Of a DNA stretch of 64,000 nt, positions 17,858 through 27,204 are shown piece by piece; position 1 is the first letter of the stretch; the number at the start of each line of letters is the position of its first letter. The DNA comes from Haemophilus seminalis (GTDB taxonomy: Bacteria; Pseudomonadota; Gammaproteobacteria; Enterobacterales; Pasteurellaceae), in the NCBI RefSeq assembly GCF_006384255.1, contig NZ_VCED01000002.1, positions 124,001-188,000 of the forward strand. Reading direction: 5' to 3'. Below the pieces are notes generated by a model. That model was not told the origin of the DNA and did not search any database. It saw only the letters and a program-made list of their open reading frames with translations. Both the position numbers and the translations under genes were made by a program.

Positions 17858-19099
17858 TTAAGAATTATATTCTAATTTTGGAGCAGTATTATCTACAATG
17901 GTACTTTCATCCACGACTACTTTACGTAAATTTTCGATAGATGGTAAATCATACATCGTATCAAGTAATACAGCCTCGACAATAGAACGTAAACCACGTG
18001 CGCCTGTTTTTCTTTCAAGCGCTTTCTTCGCCATTGCTTTTAAAGCTTCCGGAGTGAATTCTAACTCCACATTTTCAAGTCCAAATAAAGCTTGATATTG
18101 TTTAGTTAAGGCATTTTTAGGCTGTGTAAGAATTTGCACAAGGGCTTCTTCATCTAATTCACTTAGTGGAGAAATCATGGGTAAACGCCCAATAAATTCC
18201 GGAATCAAACCAAACTTCATTAAATCATCTGGTTCTACTTGACGGAATAATTCAGAAAGAGACTTTTCTTCTTCATCTTTTTCTACTTTCGCACTAAAAC
18301 CGATGCTCGTACTTGTTTGTGTACGTTTACTGATAATTTTATCTAATCCCGCAAATGCGCCACCGCAGATAAAGAGAATTTTTGACGTATCCAATTTCAC
18401 CATTTCTTGCTGCGGATGTTTACGCCCGCCTTGAGGTGGAATAGACGCTACAGTACCTTCAATGAGTTTTAACAACGCTTGTTGTACACCTTCACCTGAT
18501 ACATCTCGAGTAATTGATGCGCCTTCCGATTTACGGCTAATTTTATCAATTTCATCAATATAGATAATGCCTTGCTCTGCTTTTTCAGTATTATACTCAC
18601 AGTTTTGTAAAAGCTTTTGTAGGACATTTTCTACATCTTCCCCCACGTAGCCAGCCTCAGTCAATGTTGTCGCGTCAGCCATCGCAAACGGCACATTTAA
18701 GCGACGAGCTAATGTTTGAGCAAGCAATGTTTTACCACTACCCGTTGGTCCAATAAGCAAGATATTACTTTTGCCAAGCTCAACATCGTTATTTTGATGA
18801 TTAGTTCGTAAACGTTTATAATGATTGTAAACTGCGACAGAAAGCACTTTTTTCGCATAATCTTGGCCAATAACATAATCGTCTAGATGAGCCCGAATTT
18901 CGTGAGGAGTAGGTAATTTCTCCTCATTTTCTGCCGCACTTTCGTCTACACTTTCATCATTACTTTCTTCAAGCATTGAATGACAAAGTTCAATACACTC
19001 ATTACAAATATAGCCGTCTGTACCAGCAATTAATTTATCTACTTCGCCTTTTTCTTTTCCGCAAAAAGAGCAATGTAAATCTTTATCTTTGTCTGACAT
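17858..19099 (-). CDS. clpX: ATP-dependent Clp protease ATP-binding subunit ClpX
   Basis: AAA+ unfoldase that feeds tagged substrates to ClpP. The N-terminal four-cysteine zinc domain (CSFCGK near residues 10-13 and CNECIELC near 32-39) is followed by Walker [12 protein letters not shown], Walker B IIYIDEID and the [11 protein letters not shown] sensor-2 region. Length 413 residues. It lies 8 bp after clpP in the same transcript. An uptake sequence lies just past the stop. Confidence 0.97.
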   Translation of the reverse strand: MSDKDKDLHCSFCGKEKGEVDKLIAGTDGYICNECIELCHSMLEESNDESVDESAAENEEKLPTPHEIRAHLDDYVIGQDYAKKVLSVAVYNHYKRLRTNHQNNDVELGKSNILLIGPTGSGKTLLAQTLARRLNVPFAMADATTLTEAGYVGEDVENVLQKLLQNCEYNTEKAEQGIIYIDEIDKISRKSEGASITRDVSGEGVQQALLKLIEGTVASIPPQGGRKHPQQEMVKLDTSKILFICGGAFAGLDKIISKRTQTSTSIGFSAKVEKDEEEKSLSELFRQVEPDDLMKFGLIPEFIGRLPMISPLSELDEEALVQILTQPKNALTKQYQALFGLENVELEFTPEALKAMAKKALERKTGARGLRSIVEAVLLDTMYDLPSIENLRKVVVDESTIVDNTAPKLEYNS

Positions 19100-19107
19100 G
19101 TGTTTCC

Positions 19108-19689
19108 TTAACGTTTAATTAAAACTTCATCAACTAAACCATATGCTTTGGCTTCTTCAGCTGACATAAAGTTATCGCGATCTGTATCTTTCTCAATTCG
19201 TTCGATACTTTGCCCAGTATGGAATGCTAGACGATCGTTTAAGGTGTGTTTAATTTTCAAAATTTCTTGTGCATGAATTTGAATATCCGATGCTTGACCA
19301 CGGAAACCACCCAAAGGTTGGTGAATCATCACTCGCGCATTTGGTAACGCTGCTCGTTTTCCAGCGGTTCCGCCAGCAAGCAAGAATGCGCCCATTGAGC
19401 ATGCCTGACCGATACAAAGTGTACGAATATCTGGCTTAATAAATTGCATTGTGTCGTAAATAGCCATACCTGCAGTCACAGAACCACCGGGAGAGTTGAT
19501 ATAAATATTGATATCTTTAGTTGGATCTTCTGACTCTAAAAAAAGCAGCTGAGCCACAATGAGATTTGCCATACGATCTTCCACTTCACCACTTAGGAAG
19601 ATCACACGCTCTTTTAATAAACGGGAATAAATGTCGTATGAACGCTCGCCACGCGAAGTTTGTTCAACAACCATAGGAATTACACTCAT
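19108..19689 (-). CDS. clpP: ATP-dependent Clp protease proteolytic subunit
   Basis: Forms the tetradecameric serine protease chamber that works with ClpX. Ser98 (GQACSMGAF), His123 (MIHQPLGG) and an Asp near residue 172 form the triad. Length is 193 residues with a short N-terminal propeptide. The ATG has an AAGGTAAG ribosome site. Order tig-clpP-clpX on the minus strand is the conserved one, although a strong terminator separates tig from clpP. Confidence 0.97.
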   Translation of the reverse strand: MSVIPMVVEQTSRGERSYDIYSRLLKERVIFLSGEVEDRMANLIVAQLLFLESEDPTKDINIYINSPGGSVTAGMAIYDTMQFIKPDIRTLCIGQACSMGAFLLAGGTAGKRAALPNARVMIHQPLGGFRGQASDIQIHAQEILKIKHTLNDRLAFHTGQSIERIEKDTDRDNFMSAEEAKAYGLVDEVLIKR

Positions 19690-19745
19690 GTTCTTACCTT
19701 TTTCTCTAAAATTACTAATTATTCTACTCTAAATAACCTACAAAT

Positions 19746-19788
19746 AAAAATGCGGTCGCTTTTGTTAAAAAGAGCGACCGCACTTTTA
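19746..19788 (-). terminator. Uptake-sequence hairpin terminator between tig and clpP
   Basis: TGCGGTCGCT (19751-19760) pairs perfectly with AGCGACCGCA (19773-19782), flanked by A and T runs. One arm contains the uptake sequence as ACCGCACTT (19777-19785); the other arm has one mismatch to it. It should limit tig read-through into clpP. Confidence 0.82.
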
Positions 19789-19815
19789 TTCAATCATAAC
19801 GATATTAATTAATTA

Positions 19816-21114
19816 TTATGCTTGTGGATTCATAATTTCATCAAACGAAGAAACTTTTTCAGTCACTTGTACTTTAGCAAGTACTGCATCCACTGCTTGT
19901 TCTTCTAATACTACGTTACGAATATTGTTCATTAACTCTTCGTTTTTGCTATAATATTCAACAACCTCTGCTGGTTGCTCGTAAGCTGATGCAATATCTG
20001 CAATCATTGCTTTAGCACGTTCTTCATCAGCTTTTAATTCATTAGATTTAATCACTTCAGAGAATAATAAACCTACTTGAACACGACGAGTTGCCTCCGC
20101 TTCAAATAATTCACGTGGTAACTGTGCAGCTTGTTGTGCATTACCGCCAAAACGTTGAGCCGCCTGATTGCGTAATACATTAATTTCTTCTTCTACAGAA
20201 GAAGCTGGAATTTCAATTGGATTTTGTTCAATTAACCCATTGATTACTTGTTGTTTAACGCGTGAAACTAATGCATTTTTCAATTCACGTTCCATATTCT
20301 TACGAATTTCTACACGTAAATCTGCAACAGATTTAGTATTCGGACCGAACTTAGCAACAAACTCATCTGTTAACTCAGGTAACACCATGTTTTCTACTTT
20401 TTTTAAGGTAATTGCAAATTTCGCCGCTTTACCTTTTAAGTTTTCTGCATGGTATTCAGCAGGGAAAGTTACATTAATATCAAATTGCTCACCTGCTTTA
20501 TGGCCTACGATACCATCTTCAAAACCAGGAATCATACGACCTTGTCCCATAAATAATACGAAGTCAGATGCTTTACCGCCTTCAAACTCTTCGCCATCTA
20601 CAGAACCAACAAAATCAATCGTTACGCGATCATCTGCTTTTGCTGCAGAGTCAGTTTCTACCCAAGTTGCCTGTTGTTTACGTAACACATCAACCATTTT
20701 ATCAATATCAGCTTCTGTGATTTCAACAGTTGGTTTTTCAACTTTAATGTTCTCTAAACCTTGTAATTTAACTTCTGGATAAACTTCAAAAGTTGCGGTG
20801 AAAACGAGATCTTTACCTTCTTCAAAAGTCTCAATACCAAAAGTTGGACGACCTGCAATATTAATCTTTTCTACAATCACGGCATCAAAAAAATGACGTG
20901 GTAATAAATCGTTCAATACATCTTGACGGATTGATGCACCGAAACGTTGTTCGATAATATGAGCAGGAACATGGCCTTTACGGAAACCATCTACACGTAC
21001 ATTTTTTGATGCACGTTTAAATTCTTCACGAACTGCTTTAGATACGGTTTCAGCTGGAACGGTGATCGCTACACGGCGTTCTAAACCTTGAGTTGTTTCA
21101 ATATTTAATGACAT
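19816..21114 (-). CDS. tig: Trigger factor
   Basis: Ribosome-bound chaperone and peptidyl-prolyl isomerase that meets nascent chains. The ribosome-docking loop GFRKGHVP is at residues 43-50, the FKBP-type isomerase domain lies around residues 150-245 ([20 protein letters not shown]), and the rest is the helical C-terminal cradle. Length 432 residues, as in E. coli. Confidence 0.97.
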   Translation of the reverse strand: MSLNIETTQGLERRVAITVPAETVSKAVREEFKRASKNVRVDGFRKGHVPAHIIEQRFGASIRQDVLNDLLPRHFFDAVIVEKINIAGRPTFGIETFEEGKDLVFTATFEVYPEVKLQGLENIKVEKPTVEITEADIDKMVDVLRKQQATWVETDSAAKADDRVTIDFVGSVDGEEFEGGKASDFVLFMGQGRMIPGFEDGIVGHKAGEQFDINVTFPAEYHAENLKGKAAKFAITLKKVENMVLPELTDEFVAKFGPNTKSVADLRVEIRKNMERELKNALVSRVKQQVINGLIEQNPIEIPASSVEEEINVLRNQAAQRFGGNAQQAAQLPRELFEAEATRRVQVGLLFSEVIKSNELKADEERAKAMIADIASAYEQPAEVVEYYSKNEELMNNIRNVVLEEQAVDAVLAKVQVTEKVSSFDEIMNPQA

Positions 21115-21397
21115 TTGTTACCTCAATTAATTTGCACTCGGTAAAAATCCACACCGAACACGTTTGTTAAATAAAATAAGACGCCTGATTATAGCGAAAG
21201 AAATCTAAGCAGTCGATATGAGACTGATGAAAAGTTGTATTTTAATGGTTTTTTTATACATATTTTTTTACGTAATAATTTGATATTGAATTTATAAATC
21301 TGCTTGATTATTTCTATATGTGGTGAGTAGACTTGGAAAAGTTCAATATATTTTAAATATATTTATTTTTTAACTCTTAACAAAACAAGGAAAGCAA

Positions 21398-22546
21398 ATG
21401 ATGAAAAAAACACTTCTCGCTTTAACAGTAGCTGCATTGGCTGCAAGTTCTGCACAAGCTTACAAATTCCAAATTCAAGAAACTGGTACAGATATTGATT
21501 TCAATGGCTCTTTACGTGTGAAATGGGAAAGTACCTCTAATACCACAGATACTTATGGGAGTACACCTAGTCAGAAAAAAGATCATATTAATCATTCTGT
21601 TTCTAATAATGGTTCACGTTTTGGTTTCAAAGTGAAACAGAAATTAACTGATGATTTCTATGCTTTAGGTCGTATTGAGTGGCGTTTACGCGGAGAAGCT
21701 GATTCCCAACATGATTTTGATCATCTGTATACACGTATCCTTTATGCAGGTTTTGGTTATAAGCATGCGGATAAGCAATTTAGTGAATTAACTTATGGTA
21801 ATATGCCAACTATCACTGATGAAGTAAAACGTACAGATTTAGCTAATACTTATAGCTTATCTGATGGTTTATTAGATAGTGCGGCTCGTCGCGCAACTCA
21901 ATATACTTATACTTCAGAATATGAAAATGGTGATAAAGTAAGAGCAGGTATTTACTACGGTGGTGCTAGCAAACGTGGTGATACTAATCTAGATTTAAAA
22001 AATCCTCGTAAAAATGTTTGGGGTGTAGGTTCTATTTACGAGCACAAAATTAATGATATTCAAAGTGTAAGTTTTGGTGTAGGCTTTACGCGTGAAATTT
22101 CTGCGAATACAAATGCTAATAATTCATTTGTAACAAATGCCTATTCTTTAGGTGCATCTTACACATTTGTAAATACAACTTATGGTATTGATCTTGAACG
22201 TCAAGTTACTAACCATAAAGGTGATTACGATAACAAAAATACCAAGAATGAAATTCGTACAATTGTTCTTCAAAAATTCAATAACCCATGGACTTATAAT
22301 AATGATCTAAATGTATATGCGATGTATGCATATAAAACAGATAAGGATCATACTGGTTCTCGTACAGAAAAAACTAAAAATCAATTTATGGTGGGAACAG
22401 AGTACTACGTATATAAACAAGGTTCTATTAAGGTTAAACCATTTGTTGAATGGCAAGCAACACGAACCAAAACTCAAGAAAATGGTGTAGAAACTAGCAA
22501 AGCGCATGATTACAAAACTGTTGTAGGTTTACGTGCTTATTGGTAA
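21398..22546 (+). CDS. Outer membrane porin, OmpP2-like family
   Basis: Beta-barrel porin for small hydrophilic solutes. A signal peptide of about 21 residues ends ASSAQA, followed by alternating hydrophobic strands and loops rich in Asn, Lys and Asp (TDTYGSTPSQKKD). The C-terminus VVGLRAYW has the terminal aromatic residue needed for BAM recognition. RFGFKVKQKL near residue 70 resembles the second-strand region of Gram-negative porins. It is 382 residues and distinct from OmpP2 itself in its N-terminus, so it is probably a second porin. The 283-bp AT-rich upstream region should hold the promoter; AAGGAAAG is the ribosome site. Confidence 0.82.
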   Translation: MMKKTLLALTVAALAASSAQAYKFQIQETGTDIDFNGSLRVKWESTSNTTDTYGSTPSQKKDHINHSVSNNGSRFGFKVKQKLTDDFYALGRIEWRLRGEADSQHDFDHLYTRILYAGFGYKHADKQFSELTYGNMPTITDEVKRTDLANTYSLSDGLLDSAARRATQYTYTSEYENGDKVRAGIYYGGASKRGDTNLDLKNPRKNVWGVGSIYEHKINDIQSVSFGVGFTREISANTNANNSFVTNAYSLGASYTFVNTTYGIDLERQVTNHKGDYDNKNTKNEIRTIVLQKFNNPWTYNNDLNVYAMYAYKTDKDHTGSRTEKTKNQFMVGTEYYVYKQGSIKVKPFVEWQATRTKTQENGVETSKAHDYKTVVGLRAYW

Positions 22547-22569
22547 TCTAGGACTGTAATTATGTGTGA

Positions 22570-22605
22570 GCGGGATATTGTAAAATATCCCGCTTTTATT
22601 TTTTA
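22570..22605 (+). terminator. Rho-independent terminator after the porin gene
   Basis: GCGGGATATT (22570-22579) and AATATCCCGC (22584-22593) form a 10-bp stem with a 4-nt loop, followed by TTTTATTTTTT. Confidence 0.92.
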
Positions 22606-22641
22606 GGCTATAATCGCCCCCTAAAATTTAAGGAATTAAAA

Positions 22642-22899
22642 ATGGAAAAATATAATAAACTCCGTATTGAATGGGATTGCCGCCGAGGAATGTTGGAGTT
22701 GGATAAAATCATTATGCCTTTTTATTTGAAGCATTTTGATGAATTAACCGATGACAAAAAAGATATATTTATTCGTTTATTAGCAAGTACAGATCTGCAG
22801 CTGTTTTCTTGGTTTTTTAATCGTGGTCAATCATCAGATTCAGAAATTCAATCTATGGTGGAATATATCCAAAACGTACAAAAAATAACAATTAATTAA
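22642..22899 (+). CDS. sdhE: FAD assembly factor SdhE
   Basis: Small helical protein of the SdhE/CptB (YgfY) family that promotes covalent FAD attachment to SdhA/FrdA. The 85 residues contain the signature RRGMLELD near residues 14-21 and the later LLASTDLQLFSWF. An AAGGA ribosome site precedes the ATG. It lies ~100 bp before rpoE, but a sigma-E promoter between them suggests separate control. Confidence 0.9.
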   Translation: MEKYNKLRIEWDCRRGMLELDKIIMPFYLKHFDELTDDKKDIFIRLLASTDLQLFSWFFNRGQSSDSEIQSMVEYIQNVQKITIN

Positions 22900-22917
22900 A
22901 ATTATTAAGATACGTAT

Positions 22918-22944
22918 GAACTTTTTTCACACACTTGTGTCTGA
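22918..22944 (+). promoter_or_regulatory. Sigma-E promoter of rpoE
   Basis: GAACTT (22918-22923) and TCTGA (22940-22944) are separated by 16 nt, a close match to the sigma-E consensus (GGAACTT ... TCAAA/TCTRA). It lies 64 nt before the rpoE ATG, implying autoregulation as in E. coli. The same geometry appears before the small-RNA candidates at 51.1-51.4 kb. Confidence 0.75.
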
Positions 22945-23007
22945 GATTGCAACAAGAGCTTGCTGTCTTGAATATTAAGGCGTGTTAGATATTGGCATAG
23001 GAGAAAT

Positions 23008-23586
23008 ATGGCTGAACAGCTAACAGATCAGGCTTTGGTAGAAAGAGTGCAGCAAGGGGATAAGAAAGCCTTCAATTTGTTGGTTTCTCGTTATCAGAAT
23101 AAAGTGGCGGGGCTTTTGACTCGCTATGTATCACGTAACGATATTCCTGATGTGGTGCAAGAATCCTTTATAAAGGCTTATCGCTCAATTGAATCTTTTC
23201 GTGGCGAAAGTGCTTTCTATACATGGCTTTATCGAATTGCCGTCAATACGGCAAAAAATTATTTAACGGCTCAAGGGCGTCGTCCACCTCATGAAGATAT
23301 TTTAGCTGAGGATGCTGAAAATTATGATGTGGGTACACACTTGCGGGATGTAGATACACCCGAAAATGAAATGTTATCTAGTGAACTTGAACGAATCGTG
23401 TTTAGTACGATTCACAGTTTGCCAGAAGATTTAAAAACAGCAATCACCTTGCGCGAGCTAGAAGGTTTGAGCTATGAAGAGATTGCAGAAATTATGGATT
23501 GCCCTGTTGGTACTGTTCGTTCTCGTATTTTCCGCGCAAGGGAAATTATTGAGAATAAAATTCAGCCACTGATGCAACGCGAATAA
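23008..23586 (+). CDS. rpoE: RNA polymerase sigma-E factor
   Basis: ECF sigma factor for envelope stress. Region 2 shows YQNKVAGLLTRYVSRNDIPDVVQESFIKAYRSIESFRGESAFYTWLYRIAVNTAKN (written here in its usual order, residues about 28-85), and region 4 shows ELEGLSYEEIAEIMDCPVGTVRSRIFRARE. Length 192 residues. It heads the rpoE-rseA-rseB cluster, in which rseA encodes its membrane anti-sigma factor. Confidence 0.97.
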   Translation: MAEQLTDQALVERVQQGDKKAFNLLVSRYQNKVAGLLTRYVSRNDIPDVVQESFIKAYRSIESFRGESAFYTWLYRIAVNTAKNYLTAQGRRPPHEDILAEDAENYDVGTHLRDVDTPENEMLSSELERIVFSTIHSLPEDLKTAITLRELEGLSYEEIAEIMDCPVGTVRSRIFRAREIIENKIQPLMQRE

Positions 23587-23603
23587 AAATGTCGGAGTTT
23601 ACT

Positions 23604-24191
23604 ATGCAAAAAGAGCAACTTTCAGCCTATATGGATGGCGAACAAGTCGAGGCTGGCTTGACAGATGCTTTATTGAAAGACGAAGAATTACAAGAATCTT
23701 GGCAGGCATTCCATGCTGTACGTGCAGTGATGCGTAAAGAAAGTGCTTTGTTTCTAGGGGCTGATTTTACTGCTAAAATGGCAGCTTTAATTGAATCTGA
23801 AGAAGTGAAGAAAGTCGATGTCATTGCAGTGTCTCAACCAGAACCAGATGATGCATATAATTCTGCATTTATGCAAAAATTAAAAGCGTTCTTTGCGCCA
23901 ATGACGCAAGTTGCTGTTGCTGCTGGTGTATGTTTGGTGGCGGTACTTGGTGTTCAATCTTTCAATAATAAAAACGATGCGTCTAATTTACCTGAGACTC
24001 CAGTATTGCAAACCTTGCCATTTAATAATGCGGTTCAAGAGGTTAGCTATAATGCGCCGAGTAAAGATACATTGACATCAGAGCAGCTTGAACAAAAAAG
24101 TCGCCGTATTGGTGCGATGTTACAGAACTATGAATTACAACGTCGTATGAATGCAGATGCATTAAATGTAAGTAGTAATAGTCAAAAATAA
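23604..24191 (+). CDS. rseA: Anti-sigma-E factor RseA
   Basis: Single-pass inner-membrane protein whose cytoplasmic N-terminus holds sigma-E inactive until DegS and RseP cut it. The cytoplasmic part (QKEQLSAYMDGEQVEAG, then LQESWQAFHAVRAVMR) runs to about residue 90, the membrane segment VAVAAGVCLVAVLGVQ follows, and the periplasmic tail ends the protein. The start at 23604 was chosen over an in-frame ATG at 23589, because only the former has CGGAG about 7 nt upstream. That gives 195 residues. It follows rpoE by 17 bp. Confidence 0.9.
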   Translation: MQKEQLSAYMDGEQVEAGLTDALLKDEELQESWQAFHAVRAVMRKESALFLGADFTAKMAALIESEEVKKVDVIAVSQPEPDDAYNSAFMQKLKAFFAPMTQVAVAAGVCLVAVLGVQSFNNKNDASNLPETPVLQTLPFNNAVQEVSYNAPSKDTLTSEQLEQKSRRIGAMLQNYELQRRMNADALNVSSNSQK

Positions 24192-24220
24192 TATGGATTA
24201 GCCCTGTGCATTTATGTTAA

Positions 24221-24253
24221 TTCACCACCTAATATACTATTTAGTGTGGTGAA
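24221..24253 (+). terminator. Hairpin between rseA and rseB
   Basis: TTCACCACCTAA (24221-24232) pairs with TTAG-TGTGGTGAA (24241-24253) with one bulged base, followed by TTTTTAT. It has the shape of a Rho-independent terminator inside the operon, and so may reduce rseB expression relative to rseA. Confidence 0.65.
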
Positions 24254-24278
24254 TTTTTATCCTTTAAATTTAATGTTT

Positions 24279-25226
24279 ATGAAAAAAATAGCGTTAAAAC
24301 TCACCGCACTTTCTCTTTCTTTTCTATTTAGTAACATTACTTCAGCTGAAGAGCTTTCTGCAAAGCAGTCTTTAGATAAAATGACACAAGCATTGGATAA
24401 TCTCAATTATGAGCTTGCCTTTGTTCAAACAACTCCATCAAATATGGATTCCTTTCGCTATCGTCATATTAAGAAAGATAATAAAACTTATGCGCAATTA
24501 GTGATGCTTGATGGGCGTCAACAAGAAATTATTCAACGTGATAATTTAGTCAGTTATTTTCAGCCGAATACTCAAGCTTTTACACTTAATAGTGGCAATA
24601 TCGTCGATGCAATGCCTGCTGTTGTTCGCGCTGATTTTGATAAACTTTCTTCAGTTTATGATTTTATAAAAATAGGTAAAGATCGAGTGGCTGGGCGTTT
24701 TGCTGATACGATTCGTATTGTCCCTAAAGATGATTTCCGATATCAGTATTTAGTGTTTGTAGATGAAGAAAATGGTTTATTGTTACGCGGCGATATGCTT
24801 GATAGTGAAGGTAAATTACTTGATCAGTTTAGAGTTGTAACGCTTTATATCGACGATAGATTAAGAGGGTTGACGGAGTATATTAACAAAGTCTCAATGC
24901 CTCCTTTGTTGAAAGAAAGTAAAAATGAACAAAACTCAGATATAACTTGGTCTGCAGGTTGGTTGCCACAAGGTTTTTCTTTAATTCGATATACTCAAGA
25001 AACATTAGAAAGTGAAGTGATAGATAGTGCGCTATATAGCGACGGTTTGTTTACTTTTACACTATTTGTTTCTAACGCAGGCTCTAATGTTTTGCCAGAA
25101 AATACTTGGAAGCAAGGGGCATACACGATTTATAGTGAAGTGAATGGCGGAAAAGAAATTACGTTTATTGGGCAATTGCCCATAGCTGCAGCTAAGCGAA
25201 TTGTACAAGAAGTTAAAGTTCAATAA
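24279..25226 (+). CDS. rseB: Sigma-E regulatory protein RseB
   Basis: Periplasmic protein that binds the RseA tail and blocks DegS cleavage until it senses mislocalised LPS. A signal peptide (MKKIALKLTALSLSFLFSNITSAEE) starts at 24279. The N-terminal LolA-like domain has TTPSNMDSFRYRHI and LDGRQQEIIQRD, and the C-terminal domain has WSAGWLPQGFSLI. About 315 residues. Upstream in-frame starts (24246, 24273) would lengthen the signal peptide, and none has a clear ribosome site, so the start is uncertain by a few codons. A hairpin separates it from rseA. Confidence 0.88.
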   Translation: MKKIALKLTALSLSFLFSNITSAEELSAKQSLDKMTQALDNLNYELAFVQTTPSNMDSFRYRHIKKDNKTYAQLVMLDGRQQEIIQRDNLVSYFQPNTQAFTLNSGNIVDAMPAVVRADFDKLSSVYDFIKIGKDRVAGRFADTIRIVPKDDFRYQYLVFVDEENGLLLRGDMLDSEGKLLDQFRVVTLYIDDRLRGLTEYINKVSMPPLLKESKNEQNSDITWSAGWLPQGFSLIRYTQETLESEVIDSALYSDGLFTFTLFVSNAGSNVLPENTWKQGAYTIYSEVNGGKEITFIGQLPIAAAKRIVQEVKVQ

Positions 25227-25242
25227 AAAGTGCGGTGAAAAT

Positions 25243-26071
25243 TGATCTGCCCCAAAAAGTTAGACTTTCATTTAAAGGATTGTTTTCGATATTGTATCGG
25301 ACTCAGTCCTTTTAATTTTAGTTGAATCCGTCGGTGATCATAGTAATCCAAATAATCCCTGACGGCATCAACTATCTCTTCTTTCGTTTTAAATTCCCGC
25401 TTGTAAAAGCATTCTGTTTTTAATCGCCCAAAGAAACTTTCCATCGCGGTGTTGTCCAAGCCATTCCCTTTTCTCGACATACTTTGAATGACGCTATGTT
25501 CAGCTAAGATTCGACGATAAGCCACCATTTGATACTGCCTTGGTCTGAATGTAAAATGATACTACAAGCTTTGTTTAACCCTTTGACGGCTTGCATTAAC
25601 ATGTCCTCTACTTGCGCCCAGTTTGGGGAATCATTGAGGTTATAGGAGACTATCTCATTATTAAATAAGTCTAAAATTGGGGATAAATAGACTTTACTCC
25701 CATCAAGCACTGGACTTTTTTATGATTCACACCAGGCAAACAGGCATGAACGCGTCGATAGCCATAATCAGGATGTTTCGCTTTAATGTCTTTAATGACG
25801 GCTTTAAGGGCTTTGTCTTTATTTAGCTTAACTTGAAGTTGGGAAAAGAACGCACTGCGCGCTAATTGTGCGAAACTTAATAGCCATGTTAAGGGATAAT
25901 GCGTTCTTAACCTTTGGATAATTTCTATTGCTCGGCTTCTCTAATACTCATTTTCCCATTCAAAATAGGTCGGAGAACCTGTAATTTAAATTCGATTGTG
26001 TAGTGTTTACCCATAAAAAATCTGCACCTCAATTGTTGGTTTGGCTAGTCCAACTTTTGGGGTGCAGATCA
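25243..26071 (-). mobile_element. Decayed IS3-type (IS150-like) element inside an uptake-sequence terminator
   Basis: The ends TGATCTGC (25243) and GCAGATCA (26071) are inverted repeats. The minus strand encodes the C-terminal part of the DDE transposase: ILHSDQGS (second catalytic Asp) and LDNTAMESFFGRLKTECF (catalytic Glu), split at 25504-25528 by a frameshift. The middle is deleted near 25710, after which parts of the N-terminal region follow. About 829 bp remain of a ~1.4-kb element. AAGTGCGGT ends 6 nt before it (25228-25236), its inverse ACCGCACTT begins 6 nt after it (26078-26086), and AAAT on both sides could be the target duplication. Confidence 0.85.
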
Positions 26072-26105
26072 AAATTTACCGCACTTTTCGTTTCGAACAA
26101 TCGAA

Positions 26106-26678
26106 TTATTTAATCACGCCACATGCCATACGTGGGCCGCCACCGCCAAGTGGAGCTGGATGATCGGAGTGATTATCACCACCAGCGTGGATCATAATAG
26201 AGTGACCGCGAACATCATCTAAATGTTTAAGACGTGGTGCTAAAACAGGGTTTGTTGCTGTGCCATCATGTAATACAGTTAATGCCGGTAAATCACCTAA
26301 GTGTGCGTCATCTTGCCATGGGTAACCGTGTTGTTTTGCACCTTTAGGATCCCAGTGACCACCAGCGCCTAAACCTGCTGTCAATTTACCCTCTTTTTCT
26401 TTTGGCTCACAGCTTGGGTTTTCATGGATGTGGAAACCATGTAAGCCTTCGCTTAATCCTTGTAAATTAGGGGTAAACACAAGGCCATAGTTAGATTCAG
26501 TAATAGTCACTGTACCCACATCTTTGTTACCGTTTACTGGATCAAGTTGTTGCACTTTCACTTCAATAGAAGCACCTTTTGGTGACATACTGTGATCATG
26601 ATTATGCTCATGTGCTTGCGCAATACCAACTGAACATACCGCACTAACCGCTAGTGCTAATAAGGTTTTCATATTCAT
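26106..26678 (-). CDS. sodC: Periplasmic Cu,Zn superoxide dismutase
   Basis: Converts superoxide to hydrogen peroxide and oxygen in the periplasm. A signal peptide of about 22 residues ends GIAQA, followed by the His-rich HEHNHDH segment typical of Haemophilus SodC and thought to help gather metal. Ligands are in place: [32 protein letters not shown] and IMIHAGGD, with the disulfide partners NPSC and MACG. The 190 residues look intact. GGAG precedes the ATG. The gene is absent from many nontypeable H. influenzae but usual in H. haemolyticus, so it hints at the species. Confidence 0.95.
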   Translation of the reverse strand: MNMKTLLALAVSAVCSVGIAQAHEHNHDHSMSPKGASIEVKVQQLDPVNGNKDVGTVTITESNYGLVFTPNLQGLSEGLHGFHIHENPSCEPKEKEGKLTAGLGAGGHWDPKGAKQHGYPWQDDAHLGDLPALTVLHDGTATNPVLAPRLKHLDDVRGHSIMIHAGGDNHSDHPAPLGGGGPRMACGVIK

Positions 26679-26765
26679 TGCAATCTCCTTTATTGCAGTA
26701 AAAACTCATGACTATTTTAGTCAATTTCGTTTAAAAAGCCGACAAGTTTTTACGAAAATTTCACA

Positions 26766-27122
26766 TTATTTTAAACATCCACGTACAATCAATACGCCAA
26801 CATTTCGAGCTTGCGCAACAGCTTTCGGTTTACTCAGTTTCATTTTTAATCCTTGAAGTTGATAACGTGATTCAAGCAAATCCGCCACTTCATAAGCCAC
26901 TCGCTCAATCAGCAAGAAAGGTTTGCTTTCCACATAATCAATTATCACTTGGCTCACTTCAGCATAATTCAAACAATATGCAACATCATCCGTTTCCGCC
27001 GCTTGCTTACAATCCCAAGCCATTTCCAAATCAAACACAAGTTTTTGCTTAATTTGCTGTTCCCAATCATATACACCGATTTGTGCAAAAACAGTCAATT
27101 CTTCAATAAAAACACGATCCAT
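26766..27122 (-). CDS. folB: Dihydroneopterin aldolase
   Basis: Folate biosynthesis enzyme that cleaves dihydroneopterin to hydroxymethyl-dihydropterin and glycolaldehyde. The 118-residue protein begins MDRVFIEELTVFAQIGVYDWEQ, with the family Glu (IGVYDWE) and ending KPKAVAQARNVGVLIVRG. The open frame reaches 27203, but the ATG at 27122 has AGAGGA upstream and matches the family start. It is divergent from plsY, an arrangement shared with many gammaproteobacteria. Confidence 0.94.
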   Translation of the reverse strand: MDRVFIEELTVFAQIGVYDWEQQIKQKLVFDLEMAWDCKQAAETDDVAYCLNYAEVSQVIIDYVESKPFLLIERVAYEVADLLESRYQLQGLKMKLSKPKAVAQARNVGVLIVRGCLK

Positions 27123-27204
27123 AAGAGTTCCTCTAAAATTATTGTAGGCGTATGCTATCAACTTTGGGTAGAATAACGAATAATTTTTCTTGCTGGAGTA
27201 CAAA

